Shown here: piece after piece, positions 54,372-63,400 of the stretch
Position numbering within the stretch: position 1 is the first letter of the stretch
How the letters are laid out: every line of letters starts with the position of its first letter
Assembly: GCA_036275365.1 (NCBI GenBank)
Contig: DASUDX010000136.1
Coordinates: forward strand, 58,180-122,179
Direction: 5' to 3'
DNA from: DASUDX01 sp036275365
GTDB taxonomy: Bacteria > Pseudomonadota > Gammaproteobacteria > Nevskiales > Nevskiaceae
DNA: 64,000 bases
The notes under the pieces: model-generated
The model's input: the letters and a program-made list of their open reading frames with translations, nothing else
Databases searched by the model: none
What the model was told of the DNA's origin: nothing
Made by a program: the position numbers and the translations under genes

Positions 54372-54377
54372 TACACT
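54372..54377 (+). promoter_or_regulatory. Probable -10 element for the fatty acyl reductase operon
   Basis: TACACT followed by CCGG, 47 bases before the ATG at 54425, in the 170-bp divergent gap with cysC. No -35 is clear; the rest of the gap is GC-rich without other features. Confidence 0.4.
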
Positions 54378-54424
54378 CCGGCTCCGGCGTTCTGCCAGCC
54401 CATTCCTACAACCAAGGGGTTCCC

Positions 54425-56407
54425 ATGAACTATCTGGTCACCGGTGCCACCGGTTTCATCGGCAAGTTCCTGCTCGAACGGCTGCTCGCCCGCGAGGAGG
54501 CCAAGGTCTGGGTGCTGGTCCGCGAGGGCTCGACCGACAAGTTCGACGCGCTCAAGGCCCGCTACGGCGCGGCCGGCAGCCGCCTGCACCGGGTGGCGGG
54601 GGACATCACCGTGCCCGGCCTGGTCGCCGCCGCCGACTTCAAGAAGCTGGCGGGCAAGATCGACCACCTGTTCCATCTGGCCGCCGTCTACGACATGACC
54701 ATGTCGGACGAGCAGGGCGACCGCATCAACAACGAGGGCACCCGCAATGTGGTGGCCTTTGCCAACGATCTCGGCGGCTCGGTGATTCTCCACCACGCCT
54801 CCAGCGTGGCGGTGGCCGGCGGGGACTTCGTCGGCAAGTTCACCGAGAAGATGTTCGACGAGGGCCAGTCGCTCACCCACCCGTACTACCGCACCAAGTT
54901 CCAGAGCGAGGCCATCGTCCGCAACGAGGCCAAGGTGCCCTTCCGCATCTACCGTCCGGGCGTGGTGGTGGGCCACTCCCAGACCGGCGAGATGGACAAG
55001 ATCGACGGGCCCTACTACTTCGCCAAGGCGATCCAGAAGATCAGCCACCGGGTGCCGAAGTGGCTGCCGCTGCTGGGCATCGAGGGCGGCAAGGTGGCGA
55101 TCGCCCCGGTCGACTATGTGGCGGCGGCGATGGATGCCATCGCCCACCAGCCGGGGCTGGATGGCCAGTGCTTCCACCTGATGCAGTCGCAGAGCCCCTC
55201 GGTGGGCGATCTGCTGCAGGCCTTCCTGGAGGCCGCGCACGGTCCGGAGTTCGCCCGCCGCATCCCGGTGCCGCGTGCCCCGGGCGCGCTGCGGCCGCTG
55301 GTGTCGCGGATCAGCAAGGCGGTGCCCAGCGCCACCCAGAAGAGGATCGCCGAGGCCATCGGCGTGCCGCTGTCGGTGCTCGGCTATGCCTTCAACCAGG
55401 CGGTCTTCGATGACCGCAACGCCCGCGCCGCGCTCAAGGAAACCGGCATCCGCTGCCCGGACATCCGCGACTACTGCGACAAGCTCTGGGCCTACTGGGA
55501 GCTGCACCTGGATCTGCAGGTGAAGATCCCCCGCGAGCTCACCCAGCAGATCGCCGGCAAGGTGGTGCTGATCACCGGGGGCTCCTCCGGCATCGGCTTC
55601 GCGGCGGCCAAGAAGATCGCCGCGGCCGGCGCCAAGGTGATTCTGGTGGCGCGCACCCTGGACAAGCTCGAGGAGTCCAAGCAGATCCTCGAGAAGGCCG
55701 GCGGCGAGGCCCATGTGTATCCCTGCGATCTGTCCGATCTCAAGGACATCGACCGCATGGCCGCCGAGGTGCTGCGCGACTTCGGCCATGTCGACATCCT
55801 GATCAACAACGCCGGCCGCTCGATCCGCCGCGCGGTGATGGAGTCGCAGGACCGCTTCCACGACTTCGAGCGCACCATGCAGCTGAACTACTTCGGCGCG
55901 GTGCGGCTGATCATGGCCCTGCTGCCCGGCATGATGCAGCGCAAGGCCGGCCACATCATCAACATCAGCTCGATCGGCGTGCTGGCCAACGCCGCGCGCT
56001 TCTCCGCCTATGTGGCGAGCAAGGCGGCGCTGGATGCCTTCACCCGCTGCCTGTCGGCCGAGGTCAAGGCGCGCAACATCCACACCACGGCCATCTACAT
56101 GCCGCTGGTGCGCACGCCGATGATCGCCCCCACCAAGCTCTACGACTACATCCCGACCTGGAGCCCGGAGGACGCCGCCGACACCGTGGTCAAGGCCATC
56201 CTCGATCGCCCGAAGTCGATCGCCACCACCGTCGGCACCGCGGCGGCGATCAGCTATGCGATCTGGCCCAAGGCCAATGACTGGGTGCTCTCCAAGGGCT
56301 TCCAGCTGTTCCCCTCGTCCTCGGCCGCCAAGGGCCGCAAGGACGGCGAGAAGCCCTCGCTCGAGCAGGTGGTGTTCGCCAACCTGTTCAAGGGCGAGCA
56401 CTGGTAA
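54425..56407 (+). CDS. Two-domain fatty acyl-CoA reductase (Maqu_2507/FAR type)
   Basis: 660 residues, almost the length of Marinobacter Maqu_2507. N-terminal reductase: MNYLVTGATGFIGKFLLERLLA, FHLAAVYDM, Y154-x3-K158 in HPYYRTKFQSEAIVR, FRIYRPGVVVGHSQTGEMDKIDGPYYF and APVDYVAAAMDAIAH. C-terminal SDR: VLITGGSSGIGFAAA, INNAGRSIRRAV, NYFGAVRLIMALLPGMMQRKAGHIINISSIGVLANAARFSAYVASKAAL with Tyr529/Lys533. Known relatives reduce fatty acyl-CoA or acyl-ACP to alcohols in one protein, feeding wax ester synthesis. No wax ester synthase is visible here. TonB-family gene follows 18 bases later. Confidence 0.94.
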   Translation: MNYLVTGATGFIGKFLLERLLAREEAKVWVLVREGSTDKFDALKARYGAAGSRLHRVAGDITVPGLVAAADFKKLAGKIDHLFHLAAVYDMTMSDEQGDRINNEGTRNVVAFANDLGGSVILHHASSVAVAGGDFVGKFTEKMFDEGQSLTHPYYRTKFQSEAIVRNEAKVPFRIYRPGVVVGHSQTGEMDKIDGPYYFAKAIQKISHRVPKWLPLLGIEGGKVAIAPVDYVAAAMDAIAHQPGLDGQCFHLMQSQSPSVGDLLQAFLEAAHGPEFARRIPVPRAPGALRPLVSRISKAVPSATQKRIAEAIGVPLSVLGYAFNQAVFDDRNARAALKETGIRCPDIRDYCDKLWAYWELHLDLQVKIPRELTQQIAGKVVLITGGSSGIGFAAAKKIAAAGAKVILVARTLDKLEESKQILEKAGGEAHVYPCDLSDLKDIDRMAAEVLRDFGHVDILINNAGRSIRRAVMESQDRFHDFERTMQLNYFGAVRLIMALLPGMMQRKAGHIINISSIGVLANAARFSAYVASKAALDAFTRCLSAEVKARNIHTTAIYMPLVRTPMIAPTKLYDYIPTWSPEDAADTVVKAILDRPKSIATTVGTAAAISYAIWPKANDWVLSKGFQLFPSSSAAKGRKDGEKPSLEQVVFANLFKGEHW

Positions 56408-56425
56408 GCGCGGCCCGGCCCGCCG

Positions 56426-57817
56426 ATGCGGACGCCGCGCCACCGGCTGCGCGCCAGCCTGGCGGTCTCCCTGCTGCTGCATGCAGCGGTGCTGGCCTGG
56501 GCGATCCCCTCGCTGATGCGGCTGGATCTGGCCCCGCCGGTCTCGGCGAGCGCGCCGCTGGCGGTGATTCCGGTCACCGTCGAAGTGCCGCCGCCAGCGG
56601 CCGCGGCCCCGGCGCTGCAGCTGGCCGCGCGGCTCGGCACGGCCGGCGATCCGGCCCGTCTCAGCGAGGCCCAGCGCAGTGCCCTGGCCGAGGTGGCGCG
56701 GGCGCTGCCGCCGCCGCTGGCGCTGGCCCGCAGCCTCGACGATGCCGCGCGCCAGGCCGCCGCCGAGTACCGCCGGCGCACCCAGGCGGCACTGGCGGCG
56801 GATGCCGGCTTCCAGATCGATCTCGCCCTGGAGCTGGAGGCGATCGCCCTGCTGGCCGATGCGCCGCTGCCCGCCGATCCGCGGGTGCTCGACAGCGCCG
56901 AGCTGGAGACGGTGGCCCGCGAGCTCGCCGCGCTCTACGCCCAGGGCCCGGGCGCCACCCCGCCACCGACCCCGGCACCGGAACCGCGGCCTGAGCCGGC
57001 ACCGCCGCGCCCGGCCGAACCGCCGCCGCGCGCCGCCCGCAGCCGTCCGCCGCCGCGCGACCCGCCGCGCAGCGCCGATCCTCCGGCGCCCGCCGAGGCG
57101 GCAGACCGCGAGCGTCGCGAACAGGCCCAGCGCGAGCAGGCCCAGCGGGAACAGGCGCGCCGCGCGGCCGAGCAGGCCGCCGAGCAGGCGTCCCGCACGG
57201 CGGAACAGGCCCGGCTCGAGCTCGGCCGCAGCATCGACCGCGCGCTGGACCAGAGCCTGAGCCAGGCCCCGCGCAGCGAGGCCCCGCCGGCTCCGGTGCT
57301 GCCCCGGGTGAGCCCGCCGCTGCCGCGCTTCGAGGCGGCGCCGGCCCCGTTCAATCCGGCCGCGCCGCTGGCCGGGCCGGCGCTGCCGGCCGATGACTTC
57401 GCCCCGCCCGTGCAGACCAGCCCGGGCTTCGAGGAGCCGCCGCTGGCGCGGGCCCTCGATGCGCCGCCCGCCGGTCTGCGGCCGGGCGCGGCCACCGCAC
57501 CCGACCGCGGCCCCGGGGTGGAGACCGCCGATGCCAATGCCTTCTTCTCGCGGCTGACCGCCCATCTGTTCGCCGCCAACCAGCGCGCGCTCGCCGAGGC
57601 GGTGCGCGCCGACCAGCGGCTGCGGGTGGAGGTGCGCTTCCTGGTCGATCGCGATGGCCGCGTGCTCGATGCCTGGCCCAAGCGCGGCACCGGCAATGCC
57701 CGGCTCGATGCCAAGGCGGTGCAGACCATCCTCGACGCCTCGCCGCTGCCGCGGCTGGCCGCCGACATGCCGCAGCAGCGTCTGGAGCTGAGCTTCCCGG
57801 TCGAGATCTACCGCTGA
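56426..57817 (+). CDS. Long TonB-family energy-transducing protein
   Basis: 463 residues. N-terminal membrane anchor (about 10-30: LRASLAVSLLLHAAVLAWAIP with the S-x-x-L-H motif of TonB), an Ala/Pro-rich domain, a proline-rich stretch (about 180-225), a charged coiled coil (ERREQAQREQAQREQARRAAEQAAEQ, 228-265) and a C-terminal TonB-like fold (about 375-463: LRVEVRFLVDRDGRVLDAWPKRGTGNARLDAKAVQTI, LPRLAADMPQQRLELSFPVEIYR). TonB proteins pass proton-motive energy to outer-membrane receptors; ExbB/ExbD are not seen. Co-transcribed with the acyl reductase, the reason for which is unclear. Confidence 0.85.
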   Translation: MRTPRHRLRASLAVSLLLHAAVLAWAIPSLMRLDLAPPVSASAPLAVIPVTVEVPPPAAAAPALQLAARLGTAGDPARLSEAQRSALAEVARALPPPLALARSLDDAARQAAAEYRRRTQAALAADAGFQIDLALELEAIALLADAPLPADPRVLDSAELETVARELAALYAQGPGATPPPTPAPEPRPEPAPPRPAEPPPRAARSRPPPRDPPRSADPPAPAEAADRERREQAQREQAQREQARRAAEQAAEQASRTAEQARLELGRSIDRALDQSLSQAPRSEAPPAPVLPRVSPPLPRFEAAPAPFNPAAPLAGPALPADDFAPPVQTSPGFEEPPLARALDAPPAGLRPGAATAPDRGPGVETADANAFFSRLTAHLFAANQRALAEAVRADQRLRVEVRFLVDRDGRVLDAWPKRGTGNARLDAKAVQTILDASPLPRLAADMPQQRLELSFPVEIYR

Positions 57818-58848
57818 TGGCCGCCGGCGAGCGCCTGCGCGGGCTGCAGGCCCGGCTCGCTGCCGTGCAGGCGGACTGGCCCTGGCTGCTGCCCCTGCTG
57901 AGCTTCCTGGCCGGCTGGGCCAGCTTCTTCCTCGCCCACCGTGGCGAGACCATGGCGCGGGTGGTGGCCCTGCTCGCCCTGCTCGGCTGGCCCTGGCTGC
58001 TGCTGGAACCCCAGCTCGGCGGCTGGCTGCAGCGGATCAGCCGCGGCCGTCTGCAGCCGTGGACGCTGCGCCTGGTCACCCAGCTGCTGCAGCAGGAAAT
58101 CCTCTTCTTCACCCTGCCGTTCCTGCTCGCCGCCTGTGCCGGGGCGCCGGGGCCGATCGCCTTTGTCGCCCTGGTGATCGCCGCCGCCCTGTTCGCCACC
58201 GTCGATCCGCTCTACCACCGGCGCATCGAGCGCTGGCCGGGGCTCGCCCTCGCCCTGCAGGGGTTCTGCACCTTCCTCGCCGTGCTGGTGGTGGTGCCGG
58301 TGGCGCTGAAGTGGCCGCTGGAGCGCGCCCTCCCGGCGGCCCTGCTGCTCACCAGCCTGGCCCTGCTGCTGGGTCTGCCGCGCCTGTTGCGCGACACCCG
58401 GGGCTGGCGCGCCCGCATCCTCGGTGCCGGCCTGCTGGTGGCGGTGCTGGCCGCGGTCTGGCCGCTGCGCAGCCAGCTGCCGCCGGCCGGCCTACGGGTG
58501 AGCGAGGCACGCCTGAGCACCAGCCTCGACGGCCTCGAGCCAGGCCCGGACCAGCGCCGCCCTGGCGCCGCCGCGCTGCGCGAGCAGGGGCTGGTGGCCT
58601 GGGTCGCGGTGCAGGCGCCGCAGGGGCTGGCCCAGGGCCTGGTGTTCGAGTGGTGGCACCGCGGCGAGCGGCTGGACCGCATCCCGGCCGAGATCCACGG
58701 CCAGCCCGAGGGGGCCGGCCTGCGCGGCTGGCGCACCTATACCCGCAAGCGCAACTGGCCGGCCGATCCCAGCGGCCCCTGGCGGGTGGATGTGCGCACC
58801 CCGCACGGCCTGCTGGTGAGCCGGCTGCGCTTCACGGTGGACGGCTGA
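57817..58848 (+). CDS. Membrane protein with DUF2914-like C-terminus (DUF5924 type)
   Basis: 343 residues overlapping the TonB stop by one base (TGATG). Several hydrophobic segments in the first 220 residues (WPWLLPLLSFLAGWASFFLAHRG, ARVVALLALLGWPWLLLEPQLGGWL, LPFLLAACAGAPGPIAFVALVIAAALFATVDPLYHRRIERWPGLALALQG). The end, AWVAVQAPQGLAQGLVFEWWHRGERLDRIPAEIHGQPEGAGLRGWRTYTRKRNWP, is a DUF2914 signature W-x-H-x-G-E-R-x-D-x-I. The whole resembles DUF5924 proteins of gammaproteobacteria, function unknown. Runs 17 bp into the convergent EamA gene. Confidence 0.82.
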   Translation: MAAGERLRGLQARLAAVQADWPWLLPLLSFLAGWASFFLAHRGETMARVVALLALLGWPWLLLEPQLGGWLQRISRGRLQPWTLRLVTQLLQQEILFFTLPFLLAACAGAPGPIAFVALVIAAALFATVDPLYHRRIERWPGLALALQGFCTFLAVLVVVPVALKWPLERALPAALLLTSLALLLGLPRLLRDTRGWRARILGAGLLVAVLAAVWPLRSQLPPAGLRVSEARLSTSLDGLEPGPDQRRPGAAALREQGLVAWVAVQAPQGLAQGLVFEWWHRGERLDRIPAEIHGQPEGAGLRGWRTYTRKRNWPADPSGPWRVDVRTPHGLLVSRLRFTVDG

Positions 58849-59704
58849 GCGCCCCCGGGCTGCGGCAGAGCAGGATGCCGGCGAGCACCACCACCGCGCC
58901 CAGCCCCTGCACCAGGCCGAGCGGCTCGCCCAGCAGCAGCCAGGCGAACCCGGCCGCCGCCACCGGCTGCAGCAGCAGGGCCACCGAGGAGAAGGCCGCC
59001 GACAGCCGCGCCATCGCCCAGGCGATCAGACCCTGACCGCCGGCATGGGAGAGCAGGGCCAGCGCCGCCAGCACTGCCCAGGCGCGGGCGCTGGCCGGCC
59101 ACAGGGTTTCGCCGGCCAGGGCGCTGACCGGCAGGGTGGCCAGGGCCATGGTCAGGGTGGTCCAGAACATCACCGCGATCACCCCGACCTGCTGGCGGGC
59201 GCGGCTGACCCCGATCAGATAGCCGGCATAGAACAGGGCCGCCAGCACCCCGCAGACATCGCCGAGCACCGAGTGGCGCACCCCGCCCAGGCTGTGCGAG
59301 ACCAGCAGCGCGCAGCCGGTGAGGGCCAGGGCCAGGCCCAGCCAGTAGGCCGCGCCCAGCCGCTGGCCGAGATAGAGCACCGCGTGGGCGGCGACGAACA
59401 GCGGCGCCAGATTGGCCAGCAGGGTGGCGTTGGCCACGCTGGTCAGGCGGATCGACTGATGCCAGACCACCAGATCGGCGGCCAGGAACAGCCCGGAGAC
59501 CGCGAGCAGGGCCAGCGCCCCCGGCGGCACCCGCAGGCCGCCGCGCAGCAGGGCCAGTCCGGCCAGCAGGGGCAGGGCGAGCGCGCAGCGCCAGAAGGCG
59601 GTGGCGCTGTAGCCCACCTCGGTGAGCCGGACGAAGATCGGCGCCAGGCCAATCAGCACCGCCCCGGCCAGCAGGCCGGCGAGCGCCCGGCGGTCTGCGT
59701 TCAA
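58832..59704 (-). CDS. EamA/DMT-family transporter
   Basis: 290 residues from TTG 59704, which forms a TTGA overlap with the pyrF stop. Ten hydrophobic helices in two repeats: LAGLLAGAVLIGLAPIFVRLTEVGYSATAFWRCALALPLLAGLALLRGG, VWHQSIRLTSVANATLLANLAPLFVAAHAVLYLGQRLG and ARLSAAFSSVALLLQPVAAAGFAWLLLGEPLGLVQGLGAVVVLAGILL. DMT transporters export amino acids, nucleotides or other small molecules; substrate unknown. Coupled to pyrF translation. Its 3' end overlaps the DUF5924-like gene by 17 bp. Confidence 0.9.
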   Translation of the reverse strand: MNADRRALAGLLAGAVLIGLAPIFVRLTEVGYSATAFWRCALALPLLAGLALLRGGLRVPPGALALLAVSGLFLAADLVVWHQSIRLTSVANATLLANLAPLFVAAHAVLYLGQRLGAAYWLGLALALTGCALLVSHSLGGVRHSVLGDVCGVLAALFYAGYLIGVSRARQQVGVIAVMFWTTLTMALATLPVSALAGETLWPASARAWAVLAALALLSHAGGQGLIAWAMARLSAAFSSVALLLQPVAAAGFAWLLLGEPLGLVQGLGAVVVLAGILLCRSPGALSRPP

Positions 59705-60414
59705 GCCAGCGCGTCCGCGATCTCGCGCTGCACGGCGAGCGCCATCGCCCGTGGGTCGGCGGCATCGCGGATCGGCCGGCCCACCACCAGATGGTCGGCG
59801 CCGGCGCGGATCGCACTGGCCGGGGTCATGATGCGTTTCTGATCCGCCTCCAGCCGGTTCTCCAGCGGCCGGATGCCCGGCGTCACGCAGATCAGCTCGC
59901 GCGGCGCCTCGGCGCGCAGGCGTGCCACTTCCAGGCCCGAGGAGACCACGCCGTCGCAGCCGGCGGCCAGCGCCCGGCGCGCCCGCGACAGCACCAGGTC
60001 GGCCACGCTGCAGGCAAAGCCGAGATCGTCGAGATCGCCCTGGTCGAGGCTGGTCAGCGCGGTCACCGCCAGCACCTTGAGCGAGCCGGACTTGGCGCGC
60101 GCCGCCGCCTGCATGATCGACTGGTTGCCGTGGATGGTGGCGAAGTCCGCCCCGCGCGCGGAAAGGTTGGCGATGGCCCGCGCCACCGTCTCCGGGATAT
60201 CGAAGAACTTGAGATCGACGAACACCCGCTTGTTCTCGGTCTTGAGCCACTCGAGCAGCGGGAAGAAGCCCGGGTCCATGCACAGCTCGAGCCCGATCTT
60301 GTAGAAGCTCACCGTGTCGCCGAGCGTGCCCACCAGTGCCCGCGCCGGCTCGGGGGCGGGCAGGTCCAGGGCAACGATCAGGCGGTCACGCGGGTCGGGA
60401 GCGGCAGAGGCCAT
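59701..60414 (-). CDS. pyrF: Orotidine-5'-phosphate decarboxylase
   Basis: 237 residues. Decarboxylates OMP to UMP, the last step of de novo pyrimidine synthesis. Marks: RLIVALDLPAPEPARAL, FYKIGLELCMDPG, VFVDLKFFDIPETVARA (catalytic D-x-K-x-x-D), TIHGNQSIMQAAARA, LAVTALTSLDQGDL, CDGVVSSGLEVARLR, LICVTPGIRPL, DQKRIMTPASAIRAGADHLVVGRPIRDAADP. Single-domain bacterial type. Followed by the EamA gene with a 4-bp overlap and preceded by hrpA 85 bases upstream on the same strand. Confidence 0.97.
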   Translation of the reverse strand: MASAAPDPRDRLIVALDLPAPEPARALVGTLGDTVSFYKIGLELCMDPGFFPLLEWLKTENKRVFVDLKFFDIPETVARAIANLSARGADFATIHGNQSIMQAAARAKSGSLKVLAVTALTSLDQGDLDDLGFACSVADLVLSRARRALAAGCDGVVSSGLEVARLRAEAPRELICVTPGIRPLENRLEADQKRIMTPASAIRAGADHLVVGRPIRDAADPRAMALAVQREIADALA

Positions 60415-60499
60415 GGCGGGGTCCGGCGGGGAGAGAGGCGCGACGACACCGGCAGCGGGTGCGGCGGCGCCGGCATGCTCGGGGCCGCGCCGCAGCCCG

Positions 60500-63400
60500 T
60501 CAAGCGCCGAGCAGGGCCTGCAGGCGCGCGGCGCTGGGCTGGCCCTCGGCGCGCAGTTCCTGGGCGAACAGGGTGATCCGCCATTCCTCCAGCAGCGGTC
60601 GCGCCGGGTGCGACCAGGGCAGCGGCGCCGGCACCAGGCGGCGCAGCTGGCTGGTCAGATCGGCATCGCGCTGCGGCTTCTGCGGCAGCCGCTCCAGCCG
60701 CAGCGTGAGGGCCTTGAGATAGACCGGCAGCCGCGCCCACTGCGGCTCGGGGATCACCGCCGCCGCATCCACTGGCAGCAGGCTCTCCAGATGCTGGCGC
60801 AGATCCTCGAGGCTGTCCGGCCAGCGCCCCTGCAGGGCCTGCAGGCGCCGGCGCAGCTCGGCGTACTGGCGCAGCGCCTCGGTCAGCGCATCGAGGCGCG
60901 CCTGGGCCTCGCGGGCGAACTCGCCGCGCTGCATCAGCGCCGCCTGGAACGCCGCCTGGGTGGTCAGCGCGCCCAGATCATGGGCCCGCTCCAGGGCGCG
61001 CTCGGCGGCCTCGCGGGCCAGCCGCTCGGGGTTGTGCGGCAGCCCCACCAGGGCCAGGCCCAGGGCGCTCTGCAGCCGCCGCGCCAGCCCGCGCAGGGTC
61101 TCGCCATTGCGGGCGAGGTAGAGCGCGCGCACCCCCAGCCGGTGGGCGCCGCGGGCGGCGGCGGCGGATTCGAACAGGCGCAGGCGCACCCCGCTGGCGG
61201 TGGCCTCCAGCGCCGGATAGGCGAGCACGCCGCGACGCAGCTCCAGGCTCACCGGCAGCTCGCCGAAATCCCAGTCCACCACCGGCTCGCGCAGATAGCG
61301 CGCCGCCTGCGGATGGCCGCGGCCGTCGCGGGCGAGGGCGGCGCGGGCGGTCTCGGCATGGCGGGCCTGCAGCGGTTCGAGCCGCTCGCCCTGATCGATC
61401 ACCCGGCCCTGGCCATCCTCCAGCACCAGCCGCGGCCGCAGATGGGCCTCCAGCCGCGACGGGGCGAAGTCGGCCGGGCTCAGCGCCAGCCCGGTCATGG
61501 TCTTCATCTGCGCGCACAGCGCCGGCAGCAGGGCGCCATCGCGGGCCGGGTCGAGCCGGGTGTTGAGCGCCTCGGCATAGGTGGCGGCCGGCGTGCAGTA
61601 GCGGCGCAGGCCCTGCGGCAGGCTGCGAATCAGCGCCTCCAGCAGGGCCGGGCGCAGGCCGGGCACCAGCCACTCGAAGGGCTCGGGCGGCAGGGCGTGC
61701 AGCTGATGCAGGCGGATGTGGAAGCTCACCCCGTCGGCCTCGGCGCTGGGGTCGTGGGTGTAGTGCAGGCGCAGGCGCTGGCCGGCGATCTCCAGCTGAT
61801 CCGGAAACAGGCTGGCGATGTCGGCCTGGGCCCCCTCGCGCAGCACATCGGCCTCGCTCATCAGCAGGCGCGCGCCGGGAATCCGGGTGAGGCTGGCCTG
61901 CTGCAGGGCCTGGCCCAGCAGGCCGGCGTTCTTCTGCTGCGCCTCGGTCTGCTGCAGCTTGAGCGCCGCCTTGAGTCCGGCGGTGGTGCACACCGTCTCC
62001 GGCACGCGCTGGTCATAGAAGGCGTGCAGGCGATCCTCGTCGACCAGCAGATCGGGCCGGCGCAGGCGTGCCTCGCGGTCCTGGATCTCGGCGATCAGCG
62101 CCAGGTTGCGCTTGAGGAACTCCGGCTTGTTGGGCCAGTCGCCGCGCACCAGCGCCTCGCGGATGAAGATCGTGCGCGCGGCCGCCGGATCGATCGACCC
62201 GTAGTGGCGGCGCTTCTTCTCCAGCACCAGGCCGAACAGGCTCAGCACCTCGGTGCAGCCGACCTCGCCGCGCTCGCCATTCCATTCCGGATGGCTGCTG
62301 CTGCGCTTGAGCAGATGGGCGCCCACCTCGGCCAGCCAGCCCGGCTCGACCACCGCGCAGACCCGGGCGAACAGCTGCGAGGTCTGGGCCAGCTGGGCGC
62401 AGAGCAGCCACTCCGGCGGCTTCTTCGACAGCGTCGAGCCGGGAAACACGCGGAAGCGCCGGCCCTTGGGGCCCTGGAACTCGGTGGGCTTGCCCTTCTC
62501 GGCCGGCAGGCGCAGGCCGATGTGGTCGATCAGCCCGGCGGCGAGCGCGCGGTGGATCGGTGCGTAGAGCTCGTCCGGCACGGTGGCGGCGGTCGCCGCC
62601 GCCGGCGCGGCCCGCCCCCGCGCGGTGCGCGCACCGGCGCCGGCCTCGCGGCCGCCGAGCAGATCGCGGATCTGGCCGACCACCGCCTCCCATTCCTCCA
62701 TCCGCAGATAGGAGAGATGGTGCTGGCGGCAGAGCTTGCGCAGGGCGCTGTTGGAGTGGGTGGCGCTCCACTGCTGCCAGCGCTGCCAGAGCTGCCAGTA
62801 GCTGAGGAAATCGGAGCGCGGATGGCGCCACTCGGCATGCTTCTGCCGCGCCGCCTCGGGTGCCTCGGCGGGCACCTCGTGAGGGTCCTGGATGGACAGC
62901 GCCGCGGCGATCACGCAGACCAGATCGGCCACCGGGCCGTCGCGGGCGGCCAGCACCATGCGGGCGATGCGCGGGTCCAGCGGCAGCCGCGCCAGCTCGC
63001 GGCCGAGCGCGGTGAGGCGGCGCTCGCCATCCAGCGCGCCGAGCAGCTCCAGCACCCGGTAGCCCTCGTTGACATGGCGCGACTCCGGCGCATCGACCCA
63101 GGGAAACTCATCCACCCGCCCCAGCCCCAGCGCGGCCATCTGCAGGATCACCCCGGCCAGATTGGAGCGGCGGATCTCCGGATCGGTATAGGGCGAGCGG
63201 GTGGCGAAATCGGCCTCGTCGTAGAGGCGGATGCAGACACCGGGACCGACCCGCCCGCAGCGGCCCTGGCGCTGGTTGGCGGCAGCCTGGGAGACCCGCT
63301 CGATCTGCAGCTGCTGCACCCCCAGGCGTGGCGAGTAGCGGTTCAGGCGGGCGCTGCCCACATCCACCACATAGCGGATGCCGGGCACCGTCAGCGAGGT

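Noticed and set aside
54371..57565. A frame of more than 1000 codons opposite the acyl reductase and TonB genes
   Set aside because: Shadow of the real genes; rich in Arg/Gly/His/Leu with no domain pattern.
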